This document shows positions 42,566-52,324 of a stretch of 64,000 bases of DNA, piece after piece; position 1 is the stretch's first letter, and each line of letters begins with the position of its first letter. A model generated the notes under the pieces. The model ran no database searches. It saw only the letters and a program-made list of their open reading frames with translations, and had not been told where the DNA came from. The DNA lies in NCBI GenBank assembly GCA_963752965.1, contig CAVWAJ010000010.1:558001-622000 (forward strand), written 5' to 3'. Made by a program: the position numbers and the translations under genes. This stretch comes from QHXW01 sp963752965 (GTDB lineage Bacteria; Acidobacteriota; Terriglobia; Bryobacterales; Bryobacteraceae).

Positions 42566-43303
42566 TCAGCTCATGAGCCGCGCTTTAGCGTATTTCAGAA
42601 ACGTGTAGAGCGCCGCCATGTAGGCAATGGTGAGGCCTTCGAGGCCATCCTGAAAGCCGCCCTGGAAGAAATAGGTCTTGGCGAAGGTCCAGGCCGGATC
42701 GAGAATCATGTTGCGCAAATGGATTTTCTGCTTCTGGAAGACGAGTTCCTCGGCGGCGAGCGTAGTGTACCGGTCCATGGACTTCAGATGCTCGGAGAGC
42801 GAGTCGCACGTGTAGTGCAGCAGGTTGGACTCGAGGTGCCCGACGCGCCCGTCAACTTGTACGCTTTCATGCACGAAATCCCCTACCCACTTGGCTTTGG
42901 CGCGATGATACAGTCGGGCCTTGCGGTCCGGATACCAGCCCCCGTGCAGAATCCAGCGCCCCAGATACTGTGCAAGGCGCGGCATGGTGTACGCGTCGTA
43001 GCTCGGCCCCTTTTTCTTTAGAGTCCAGATTTCGCCTTCTAGGGACTCGCTCAAGGCTTCATCCGCATCGAGCGAGAGGATCCAATCGTGCTTAGCCTGG
43101 TTGGCGGCGTAGTTCTTCTGCGCGGCGTAACCATGCCAGGGACTCTCGATGACGCGCGCGCCGAGTTTGGATGCCAGCTCGACGGTGCGGTCGATGGAAC
43201 CGGAATCCACGACCACGATTTCATCGCAGCATCGCAGGCTCTCGATGGAACGGGCAATGTTGCGCTCCTCGTTGAGCGTGATGATCGTGGCAGTGATTTT
43301 CAT
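42566..43303 (-). CDS. GT2 glycosyltransferase, WaaE/KdtX-like
   Basis: A 245-aa GT-A enzyme. Motifs: ITATIITLNEERNIARSIES, DEIVVVDSGSIDRTVELA, WILSLDADEALSESLEGEIW (DxD) and KWVGDFVHESVQVDGRVG. The pattern matches the LPS-core beta-glucosyltransferase (WaaE/KdtX) group, and its C-terminal amphipathic part suggests membrane association. It starts 7 bases after the M50 protease stop and is followed by the GT4 gene after 16 bases. Role in lipid A core or related glycolipid assembly is inferred. Confidence 0.86.
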   Translation of the reverse strand: MKITATIITLNEERNIARSIESLRCCDEIVVVDSGSIDRTVELASKLGARVIESPWHGYAAQKNYAANQAKHDWILSLDADEALSESLEGEIWTLKKKGPSYDAYTMPRLAQYLGRWILHGGWYPDRKARLYHRAKAKWVGDFVHESVQVDGRVGHLESNLLHYTCDSLSEHLKSMDRYTTLAAEELVFQKQKIHLRNMILDPAWTFAKTYFFQGGFQDGLEGLTIAYMAALYTFLKYAKARLMS

Positions 43304-43310
43304 GCGGGCG

Positions 43311-44282
43311 TCAAAAACTGCTGGTGTAGGCGATGGGAGCGAGAGTAAAGCAGAGCAAGAAAATCACGAGCGACAGCGCGGCCAACCTGCGGCGGCCTGG
43401 GTCCAATGGCGCGGGATCGTAGATGGCGGGGTGGCGCATGCCGAAGAACAGCAGCAGCACGGCCCAGAGCAGCCAGCCCGGCCAAAAGAAGATGCCGATG
43501 GGAATGAGCGCGGCGGTGAACAGGCGCGAAAGCAGCTTGTGACGGTCGGTGATGGAGTAAAGAATGTGGCCGCCATCGAGCTGGCCGATGGGCAGCAGGT
43601 TGAGCGCGGTAGCGAGAATGCCGATCCAGGCGGCGCGTGCCACCGGGTGCAGATAGATGTCGGCCGTCCTCACACCCGGAAAAACGGCGTGCTCCAACAG
43701 CCAAAGGAGAGCCGGCGTGCCGAATACGATGCCACCCTGGAGCGCGATGCCGGGTAGAACCTTCGAGAACGCAAGCCCGATGGCCAGTGCCGGCAGCAGG
43801 AAAACGAATCCGGCGATAGGCCCCGCGACGCCGACATCGAACAGCACGCGCTTGCTGAAGATCGGCGCGCGAATGCGGATGAAAGCGCCCAGCGTGCCGG
43901 TGAACGTGGGGGCGGGCAGGAAATACGGCAGGCTGGCATCCACCCGGTAATACATGCACGCGAAATAGTGGCCGAACTCATGGGCCAGCAGGATGGTCAG
44001 CAGCGTCAGCGAGAAGGGCAAGCCTTCGAGGAGAAATAACGGATTTTTCCAGAACGACAGGAAGGCGGCCAGATCGCGCTCGAGATCGAAGGCCGGCAGG
44101 TTGCGCTCGAAGTTATATTGCATGCGTGCGCCCACGATGGTGGTGGAGGCGAGCGTCAGCAACAGCAGCAGACCGTGCAGCCAGTAACGCGGCCTGGGGC
44201 GGGCATCGACGATGACCTCGGAATGCGCACCGTTGGCCGGGGCAGAGGAATAGTAGGCCGCTGAAAAATCCTGCGGAGACAC
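43311..44282 (-). CDS. Site-2-protease-type M50 membrane metalloprotease
   Basis: A multi-pass membrane protein (323 aa) with the zinc motif LLAHEFGHYFACMYYRVD (HExxH) and the third ligand region NLLPIGQLDGGHILYSI. Members of this subgroup cut membrane proteins such as anti-sigma factors or small hydrophobic peptides. No PDZ domain is visible, so it belongs to the short M50B group with an N-terminal ~45-residue cytoplasmic extension. GTG at 44282 is the start. It lies downstream of the HU gene on the same strand by 21 bases and before the glycosyltransferases. Confidence 0.88.
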   Translation of the reverse strand: MSPQDFSAAYYSSAPANGAHSEVIVDARPRPRYWLHGLLLLLTLASTTIVGARMQYNFERNLPAFDLERDLAAFLSFWKNPLFLLEGLPFSLTLLTILLAHEFGHYFACMYYRVDASLPYFLPAPTFTGTLGAFIRIRAPIFSKRVLFDVGVAGPIAGFVFLLPALAIGLAFSKVLPGIALQGGIVFGTPALLWLLEHAVFPGVRTADIYLHPVARAAWIGILATALNLLPIGQLDGGHILYSITDRHKLLSRLFTAALIPIGIFFWPGWLLWAVLLLFFGMRHPAIYDPAPLDPGRRRLAALSLVIFLLCFTLAPIAYTSSF

Positions 44283-44303
44283 GAATAACCCGTTACGGAC
44301 CTT

Positions 44304-44573
44304 CTACTGCAGCGTCTGCAGTTCCTTGCCGGGTTTAAAGCGGACGGCCTTTCCGGGAGGAATGGAAACCTCCGCGCCCGTCCGTGGATTCCGGCCGATG
44401 CCCGTCTTGCGAGGCTTAACGTTGAAGACGCCGAAGCCGCGCAGCTCAATGCGGTCGCCATGCTCGAGCGCCTTCTTCATGGTCTCAAAAACCGTCTCGA
44501 CCGCCATTTCCGCCTTGGTCTTGGTAATGCCGGTCTTGTTCACGACTTCGTTTATAATGTCCAGCTTAATCAA
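44304..44573 (-). CDS. HU/IHF-family DNA-binding protein
   Basis: A basic 89-aa nucleoid protein with the complete family pattern: IKLDIINEVVNKTGITKTKA, AVETVFETMKKALEHGDRIE, LRGFGVFNVKPRKTGIGRNP and RTGAEVSIPPGKAVRFKPGK. It bends DNA as a dimer. The start is TTG at 44573: GGGAGG (plus-strand 44579-44584) stands five bases upstream, and the resulting N-terminus matches relatives. The ATGs at 44600/44603 have no ribosome site and would add residues foreign to the family. A strong sigma70-type promoter at 44602-44631 drives it. Confidence 0.93.
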   Translation of the reverse strand: MIKLDIINEVVNKTGITKTKAEMAVETVFETMKKALEHGDRIELRGFGVFNVKPRKTGIGRNPRTGAEVSIPPGKAVRFKPGKELQTLQ

Positions 44574-44601
44574 AGCAGCCTCCCGCGTGACGGACAACAT
44601 C

Positions 44602-44631
44602 ATGATAAGATTAGGCTTATTGACATGTCAA
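44602..44631 (-). promoter_or_regulatory. Strong sigma70-like promoter of the HU gene with palindromic -35
   Basis: On the minus strand TTGACA (44626-44631, 6/6) and TATCAT (44602-44607, 5/6) are 18 bases apart; transcription would begin near 44594, 21 bases before the TTG start. TTGACATGTCAA at 44620-44631 is a perfect 12-base palindrome that also covers the ATG (44625) of the divergent flavin reductase. ATAAG at 44605-44609 and CTTAT at 44616-44620 form a second inverted repeat. Confidence 0.7.
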
Positions 44632-45131
44632 GCAAGACGCCGGTGCAGGTCGATAAAACCGCATTCCGCCGCGCCTGCGCCAAGTTTCCGACCGGCGTAA
44701 CCGTTCTGACAATGCGCGATTCCGAGGGCGGCGCGCGCGGCATGACGGCCAGTTCCTTCACGTCGGTTTCGCTAGATCCACCGCTCGTGCTGGTGTGCGT
44801 AGACCACAAGGCCATTGTAATCAATCATTTGCGGCGATCTAGGCACGTTGGCATCAACATTCTGAGCGAAGGGCAGAGCGAGCTTTCCTCGCGTTTTGCG
44901 CGTCGCGGTGAGGATCGATTCGCGGACATCGAGTGGACTGCCGGCCATCATGGCGTGCCCCTGATTCCCGGGGTTCTGGCCTCGTTTGAATGCGGCATCG
45001 ATCGAATGGTGGACGCCGGCGATCATGCGATTGTCATTGCGGAAGTGCTGCGCGCCGAGTACCGCGACGGCCGGCCGCTGGTGTATTTCGGAAGTGGATA
45101 CCATAAGCTCGACGGCGCCAACGAGACCTAA
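44625..45131 (+). CDS. Flavin reductase-like FMN-binding protein
   Basis: A 168-aa flavin reductase domain protein: FRRACAKFPTGVTVLTMRDS, RGMTASSFTSVSLDPPLVLV, FGINILSEGQ-type region (HVGINILSEGQSELSSRFA), and the C-terminal LVYFGSGYHKL. It would reduce FMN or FAD with NAD(P)H, supplying a monooxygenase or acting alone. The ATG at 44625 has no clear ribosome site and is inside the HU promoter -35 palindrome, so the message may be nearly leaderless or start at a site I do not see. An earlier frame start at 44460 lies inside the HU gene and was rejected. The DUF885 gene follows after 6 bases. Confidence 0.87.
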   Translation: MSSKTPVQVDKTAFRRACAKFPTGVTVLTMRDSEGGARGMTASSFTSVSLDPPLVLVCVDHKAIVINHLRRSRHVGINILSEGQSELSSRFARRGEDRFADIEWTAGHHGVPLIPGVLASFECGIDRMVDAGDHAIVIAEVLRAEYRDGRPLVYFGSGYHKLDGANET

Positions 45132-45137
45132 TCCCTC

Positions 45138-46877
45138 ATGAAGCGAGTTTTACTTGCGTTCCTCGCACCGCTGGTGTTGTGTGCGCAGACAGATTCTTCG
45201 CCGGCCCGGAAACTGTTTGCCGGGTTCTTCGAGGATTTCCTTCGGCTCCATCCGGAGGCAGCGACCTCGTTCGGCCGCACCGATTACGATGGCCAATGGA
45301 GCGACTGGTCGGCCGCGGGCGTGGAACGGTGTGCCCGTCTGGATGAAACGTACCTGACGCGGCTGAAGACTCTGCCTCTCGACGGCCTGCCGGAGCGTGA
45401 CCGCATCAGCGTGGAAGTGCTGCGCTCGGGGTTAGAGAAAGAACTGGAAACGCAGCGCCTTGGACTGGACGGCATGCTGCGGGTGTCCCAACTGTTTGGT
45501 GCGCACACATCGGTGTTTCAAACGATCGACCAGATGCCGGCCCGCACAGCAAGGGACTACGAGAACATCATCGCGCGCATCAACGCCACGCCGGCCTACG
45601 TCGACGAGACGATTGCCCTGTTCGATTCCGCCGCATCCAAAGGACTCGCGCAGCCGAAGGTGGTAGCCGATCTCGTGATCCAGCAGCTTTCCGCGCAGGT
45701 GAATCAGCCCCCCGAGACTGCACCGATATTGAGTGCGTTCCGCCGATTTCCGGCGTCTATTCCGAAAGACGAGCAGGAGCGGCTGAAGCAGGAGGGCGCG
45801 GGCGCCTTCGAGCGCAGCTTTCTTCCCGCCTGGCGCAAACTGCTCGCGTGCATGACCGGCACGTATGCGTTGAAAGTGCGCGCCTCGGTCGGAGTTAACA
45901 CCGTGCCAGATGGCGAACGTCTTTACGCCTATCAAGTGCGCATCATGACGACCACACGCATGACGCCCAAGGAAATCCATGAACTCGGTTTGAAGGAGGT
46001 GGCGCGGATTGAAGGCCAGATGGAGGCCATCGCTCGCGAGACCGGATTCACGGGTAGCGTTGCGGATTTCGAAAAGAACCTCGAGGCTGATCCCGCCCAG
46101 CATTTTCACAGCAAAGAGGAAATGCTGGAGTACTGCCGGAATATTGTCGTGCTGGTGGAGCCCGAGCTGCCGCGCCTGTTCAAGCTGCTACCGCGAACTC
46201 CCCTTGGCGTACGCGCCATCCCGCCCGATCGTGAAGCGGCCACGGCGTCACACTACACTTCAGGGACGCCCGATGTCACTCGACCCGGCTACTTCAATTT
46301 GCAAGCGTATGAGCCGGAAAAGCAGGTGAAGTACGACAAGACAGCGTTGGTGATGCACGAGGGCGTTCCCGGTCACCATCTGCAGATCTCGCTCACGCAG
46401 GAGACGCGCGACCTTCCTGATTTCCGCAAGCTGGGTGCATTCAACAATTCGGCGTATACCGAAGGCTGGGCGCTTTATGCGGAGTCGCTCGGTGAGGAGA
46501 TTGGAGTCGGCACCGATCCGTACACGCGCTTCGGCCGGCTCGCCAGCGAGCGCTTCCGTGCCGTGCGCCTGGTGGTGGATACCGGCCTGCACAGCATGGG
46601 TTGGACTCGCGAACAAGCCCAGCAATACTTTCGCGAGCATGCGCCGTCATCATCCATGGCGGAAATCGACCGCTACATCGCCTGGCCCGGCCAGGCGCTC
46701 GCTTACAAGATCGGCCAGTTGAAAATCCGCGAGCTGCGCACCATGGCTGAACAGCGGCTCGGCGCCAAATTCGACGTGCGCGAATTTCACGATTTGGTTC
46801 TGCGGAACGGCGTCGTGCCGCTGGAACTGCTGGAGCAGTTCGTGACGGCGCATTTGAGTGAGGCGGCGCGGCCGTAA
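45138..46877 (+). CDS. Secreted DUF885-family metallohydrolase
   Basis: A 579-aa protein with a signal peptide (MKRVLLAFLAPLVLCAQ). The zinc-peptidase-like motif MHEGVPGHHLQISL lies near residue 410 and the third ligand in NSAYTEGWALYAESLGEEIG. Other DUF885 features are YENIIARINATPAYVDETI, YYTSG-like SHYTSGTPDVTRPGYF and IDRYIAWPGQALAYKIGQLK. The family is thought to hydrolyse peptides or modified amino acids outside the cytoplasm. Length is normal and the catalytic residues are present. It sits between the flavin reductase (6 bases) and an M3 oligopeptidase, suggesting peptide degradation. Confidence 0.9.
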   Translation: MKRVLLAFLAPLVLCAQTDSSPARKLFAGFFEDFLRLHPEAATSFGRTDYDGQWSDWSAAGVERCARLDETYLTRLKTLPLDGLPERDRISVEVLRSGLEKELETQRLGLDGMLRVSQLFGAHTSVFQTIDQMPARTARDYENIIARINATPAYVDETIALFDSAASKGLAQPKVVADLVIQQLSAQVNQPPETAPILSAFRRFPASIPKDEQERLKQEGAGAFERSFLPAWRKLLACMTGTYALKVRASVGVNTVPDGERLYAYQVRIMTTTRMTPKEIHELGLKEVARIEGQMEAIARETGFTGSVADFEKNLEADPAQHFHSKEEMLEYCRNIVVLVEPELPRLFKLLPRTPLGVRAIPPDREAATASHYTSGTPDVTRPGYFNLQAYEPEKQVKYDKTALVMHEGVPGHHLQISLTQETRDLPDFRKLGAFNNSAYTEGWALYAESLGEEIGVGTDPYTRFGRLASERFRAVRLVVDTGLHSMGWTREQAQQYFREHAPSSSMAEIDRYIAWPGQALAYKIGQLKIRELRTMAEQRLGAKFDVREFHDLVLRNGVVPLELLEQFVTAHLSEAARP

Positions 46878-46915
46878 GGCCATAGATGATGGACTAGTTC
46901 CTGTATGCTGATAGT

Positions 46916-49014
<2,099 letters not shown>

Positions 49015-49018
<4 letters not shown>

Positions 49019-49488
49019 GACGGGAATTCTGGCTTGCGGCTGTGATGGCTATGCTCTGCGCATGTGGAAGCGCGCCGCCCAAAGAGCAACCGAAACGCGC
49101 GCCAGTGTCAGCCGCGCCTAAGCCCGTGGATGAGGGCCGCCGATTCCCCCTGGCGGACCGTGTGAGCCTGCGTCTGGTGGACGATCACGTTCTCGGCAAG
49201 GAATATCTTCCCGGTGGAAACGTCGCCGAGTACCATCGCAAGGGCAGGACCTACCAGCAATTTCTCGTACATTCGCAATCCCCCGAAGCCGCCGCGCTAT
49301 TGCTGTTCGAGTTCAAAGGCCATCTGCGTGATGCGAAATATCTGGCGCACATGGGTGGCTACTTTGGGATGGACGGCGCAACGCCGGTCTACATATTCCA
49401 GAAAGGTGTGTTTCTCGCCGGCCTGTCAGGATTGCCCGAGAAAGAAGCCGACCCGCTGGCACGACAGTTCGCCGCGCGGTTGGATTAG
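49015..49488 (+). CDS. Uncharacterised lipoprotein
   Basis: A 157-aa protein with an N-terminal lipoprotein signal (LAAVMAMLCACGS; lipid-bearing Cys at residue 15 or 17) and a Pro/Lys-rich linker. The folded part (LVDDHVLGKEYLPGGNVAEY, LLLFEFKGHLRDAKYLAHMG, VYIFQKGVFLAGLSGLPEKE) has the look of DUF6599-like acidobacterial proteins but I cannot assign a family with confidence. ATGA overlap with the M3 peptidase suggests co-translation. Its stop is immediately followed, on the other strand, by the stop of the reductase gene. Confidence 0.75.
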
Positions 49489-50502
49489 CTACTGCGGCCC
49501 TACGCGTACCAGTTGCTTTCCTGTGTTCTCGCCCTGCAACATGCCGATGAACGCGCGCGGAGTGTTTTCGATGCCGTCGACGAACTGCTCGTGGTATTTC
49601 AATTTCCCGGCTTTCAACCACGTGGCCATCTGCCGGAGCGCCTGTGCGTGACGGGAGGCGAACTGGGTGACCAGAAACCCTTCCGCGCGCGCCTGCTTGA
49701 TGATGAGGTGCCAGAGCAGGCGCGGTCCGATCTCAGGCTTGTCGGCGTTGTATTGCGCAATCTGCCCGCACACCACGACGCGCGCGCCGGTATTGAGGAA
49801 GCGGAATACTGCATCGGTGATGGGACCGCCGACGTTGTCAAAATAGACATCCACGCCTGTCGGGCACCATTCGGCGAGTCTCGCGCCATAGTCCGGGGTG
49901 GTTTTGTAGTTGAACGCAGCGTCGAAGTACAGGTGGTCCGTGAGCCACGCTACCTTCTGATCGCTGCCGGCGATTCCGATGACACGGCAGCCACTGATTC
50001 TGGCGATTTGCCCGGCGAGCGAACCCACCGCGCCGGCGGCTCCCGAGACGACCACGGTGTCACGCGCGCGCGGTTTGCCGATTTCGAGCAAGCCGAAATA
50101 GGCGGTGAGGCCCGGCATGCCGAGCACACCCAATGCGGTCGAGAGAGGCGCGAGATCGGGATCGAGTTTTCGGACGCCATGGCCGTTTGAGATGGCATAT
50201 TCCTGCCAGCCGAAGAATCCTTCGACGTAGTCGCCAGTATCGAACTGCGAATTCCGCGAGACGGAGACCTGCCCCACGGACCCGCTGCCCATCACCTCGC
50301 CAATCTTCACCGGCGGCGTGTAGGATTTCACGTCGTTCATGCGTCCGCGCATATACGGGTCGACGGAGACGTAGATCATGCGCACCAGGAACTCGCCGTC
50401 GTTCGGCTCCGGGACTGGAGATTCAACCAGTTTGAAATCGGACTCCTTCGGCAATCCCGTAGGACGCGTGGCCAGTGTGATCTGCCTATTTACCCGCGGC
50501 AT
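49489..50502 (-). CDS. NADPH-dependent MDR-type alkenal/enone reductase
   Basis: A 337-aa zinc-free medium-chain reductase of the leukotriene-B4-dehydrogenase/CurA type. Motifs: YVSVDPYMRGRMND, MPGLTAYFGLLEIGKPRARD, VVVSGAAGAVGSLAGQIARI (cofactor loop GAAGAVG), CRVIGIAGSDQKVAWL, GVDVYFDNVGG and VVVCGQIAQYNADKPEIGPR. These enzymes reduce alpha,beta-unsaturated carbonyls using NADPH. It overlaps the acyl-CoA dehydrogenase by 17 bases, consistent with lipid catabolism in the same operon. Confidence 0.9.
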   Translation of the reverse strand: MPRVNRQITLATRPTGLPKESDFKLVESPVPEPNDGEFLVRMIYVSVDPYMRGRMNDVKSYTPPVKIGEVMGSGSVGQVSVSRNSQFDTGDYVEGFFGWQEYAISNGHGVRKLDPDLAPLSTALGVLGMPGLTAYFGLLEIGKPRARDTVVVSGAAGAVGSLAGQIARISGCRVIGIAGSDQKVAWLTDHLYFDAAFNYKTTPDYGARLAEWCPTGVDVYFDNVGGPITDAVFRFLNTGARVVVCGQIAQYNADKPEIGPRLLWHLIIKQARAEGFLVTQFASRHAQALRQMATWLKAGKLKYHEQFVDGIENTPRAFIGMLQGENTGKQLVRVGPQ

Positions 50503-51697
50503 ACTTTCTCAACTCCAGCTTGGCAACGTCGGCGCGATGCACTTCATCGGGACCATCGGCGAGACGCAGCGTGCGGCTGTTCGCCCAAGCCGCAGCCAGG
50601 AAGAAGTCTTCTGTAACGCCGGCGCCACCGTGCGCCTGAATAGCGCGATCGAGCACGCGCAACGCCATGTTGGGCGCCACGATCTTGATCATGGCGATCT
50701 CGGCCCGCGCAGCCTTGTTGCCCACGGTATCCATGAGCCAGGCGGCTTTGAGCGTGAGCAGGCGCGCCTGTTCGATTTCAATGCGGGAATCCGCAATGTC
50801 GGCGCGGATCGTGCCCTGTTCGGAAATCTTGCGGCCGAACGCCACGCGCGATTCGACACGCTTGCACATGATTTCCAGCGCGCGCTCGGCCACACCAATC
50901 AGCCGCATGCAATGATGGATGCGGCCCGGTCCCAGGCGGCCCTGGGCGATCTCGAACCCGCGGCCTTCACCGAGCAGGAGATTGGACACCGGCACGCGCA
51001 CGTTTTCGAAGGTGATCTCGCCATGACCGTGGGGCGCGCCATCGTAACCGAAGACTGGCAGCATGCGCTCGATCTTGATGCCAGGTGTGTCGAGCGCCGC
51101 CAGCACCATCGACTGCTGTTGATGACGCGCGGCCGTGGGATCGGTCTTTCCCATGAAGATGGCGATCTTGCAGCGCGGATCGCCAGCGCCTGAAGACCAC
51201 CACTTCCGGCCGTTCAGTAAATACTCATCGCCCTGGCGCACGATGCTGGCCTGGATGTTGGTGGCGTCGGACGAAGCGACGTCCGGCTCGGTCATGCAGA
51301 AACAGGAGCGAATCTCGCCTGCGAGCAGCGGCTTCAGCCAGCGGTCCTTTTGTTCGGCGGTCCCGTAGCGCGCCAACACTTCCATGTTGCCGGTGTCGGG
51401 CGCGGAACAGTTGAACACTTCGGGCGCCATGGGCGAGCGGCCCATGATTTCACACAGCGGCGCATACTCGAAGTTGCTGAGACCGGCGCCGTATTCCTTA
51501 TCGGGCAGGAAGAGGTTCCAGAGCCCGGCGGCGCGCGCTTTTGGCTTTAACTCTTCGAGAAGCGGCACGGGCTTCCAGCGATTTCCTGTAGCGATCTGTT
51601 CAGAGTAGAGAGTCTCGTTCGGATAGATGTGCTGGTCCATGAATGCCCGGAGGCGGGTTTCGAGTTCACGGACGCGATCGGAAGATTCGAACAGCAT
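50486..51697 (-). CDS. Acyl-CoA dehydrogenase, ACAD10/11-like
   Basis: A 403-aa FAD flavoenzyme. It has the family signatures IRSCFCMTEPDVASSDATNI, RKWWSSGAGDPRCKIAIFMG, GHGEITFENVRVPVSNLLLG, GRGFEIAQGRLGPGRIHHCM, HGGAGVTEDFFLAAAWANSR and LADGPDEVHRADVAKLELRK. The sequence is of the ACAD10/11 type, linked in other organisms to catabolism of 2-methyl or 4-hydroxy acyl-CoAs. The stop overlaps the reductase start by 17 bases; the ATG at 51697 follows the ATPase gene by 10 bases. Confidence 0.93.
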   Translation of the reverse strand: MLFESSDRVRELETRLRAFMDQHIYPNETLYSEQIATGNRWKPVPLLEELKPKARAAGLWNLFLPDKEYGAGLSNFEYAPLCEIMGRSPMAPEVFNCSAPDTGNMEVLARYGTAEQKDRWLKPLLAGEIRSCFCMTEPDVASSDATNIQASIVRQGDEYLLNGRKWWSSGAGDPRCKIAIFMGKTDPTAARHQQQSMVLAALDTPGIKIERMLPVFGYDGAPHGHGEITFENVRVPVSNLLLGEGRGFEIAQGRLGPGRIHHCMRLIGVAERALEIMCKRVESRVAFGRKISEQGTIRADIADSRIEIEQARLLTLKAAWLMDTVGNKAARAEIAMIKIVAPNMALRVLDRAIQAHGGAGVTEDFFLAAAWANSRTLRLADGPDEVHRADVAKLELRKYAAGK

Positions 51698-51707
51698 GGT
51701 TGGCCCT

Positions 51708-52307
51708 TTATTGAATGGTGCTTTGCCCTTCGATGCCCAGGTCGTCTGGAATCACATTGTGGTTAATGTGGCGGTCGAGGTCAATCACGTACGTCTCCTT
51801 CGCTTCAATCAAAATCGGCGAATGCGTGGCGGCGATGATGCGGAAGTTCTTTTGGTCCACCAGCTCCATCAGCATCTTGAGAACGCGCCGTTGGTTGGAG
51901 AGGGAGAGCGCCATCTCCGGCTCGTCCAGCAGCAGCGTGGTCCCACTCGGAAAGTTCGGAAAAGTCTCGCGAAACATTGACAGCATCACCTGGCCATGGC
52001 TCGCGATTTGGACGAACTCCTTCATCTGCGGCTGATCCTCGAACAACTCGAGATGCGTCCGCGGATTGTGCTGCTCGGCATCGAACAGCAGGACTCGATC
52101 GCTCTTCGCCTGCCCATCCTCGATCTTGTACACGTAGCCGTCCACTTTCTCGCCGCGCAGCGCGTAATAGATGGCGTGCAGAAGCGTGGATTTTCCACAC
52201 CCGTTCTCGCCGGTGAGCAGAACAAGCGGATGCGAGAGGTCCACAATCATGGGCATGTGAAAGTTCAGGTTGGCAAAGATGGGATGCGCCAGAATCTTGA
52301 GAAACAT
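51708..52307 (-). CDS. Small AAA/SMC-like ATPase
   Basis: A 199-aa ATPase with a Walker A loop LLTGENGCGKSTLLHAIYYA, a Walker B TTLLLDEPEMALSLSNQRRV and an H-loop IIAATHSPILIEAKETYVID. This is the RecF/AAA_21 class of single-domain P-loop proteins with no coiled coil. The signature-motif region lies around IASHGQVMLSMF. Such proteins usually act with a partner nuclease or membrane protein, none of which is visible. Its place inside an acyl-lipid operon, 17 bases after the acyl-CoA ligase, is unexplained. Confidence 0.83.
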   Translation of the reverse strand: MFLKILAHPIFANLNFHMPMIVDLSHPLVLLTGENGCGKSTLLHAIYYALRGEKVDGYVYKIEDGQAKSDRVLLFDAEQHNPRTHLELFEDQPQMKEFVQIASHGQVMLSMFRETFPNFPSGTTLLLDEPEMALSLSNQRRVLKMLMELVDQKNFRIIAATHSPILIEAKETYVIDLDRHINHNVIPDDLGIEGQSTIQ

Positions 52308-52324
52308 AGGACTCCCAGCATAGC

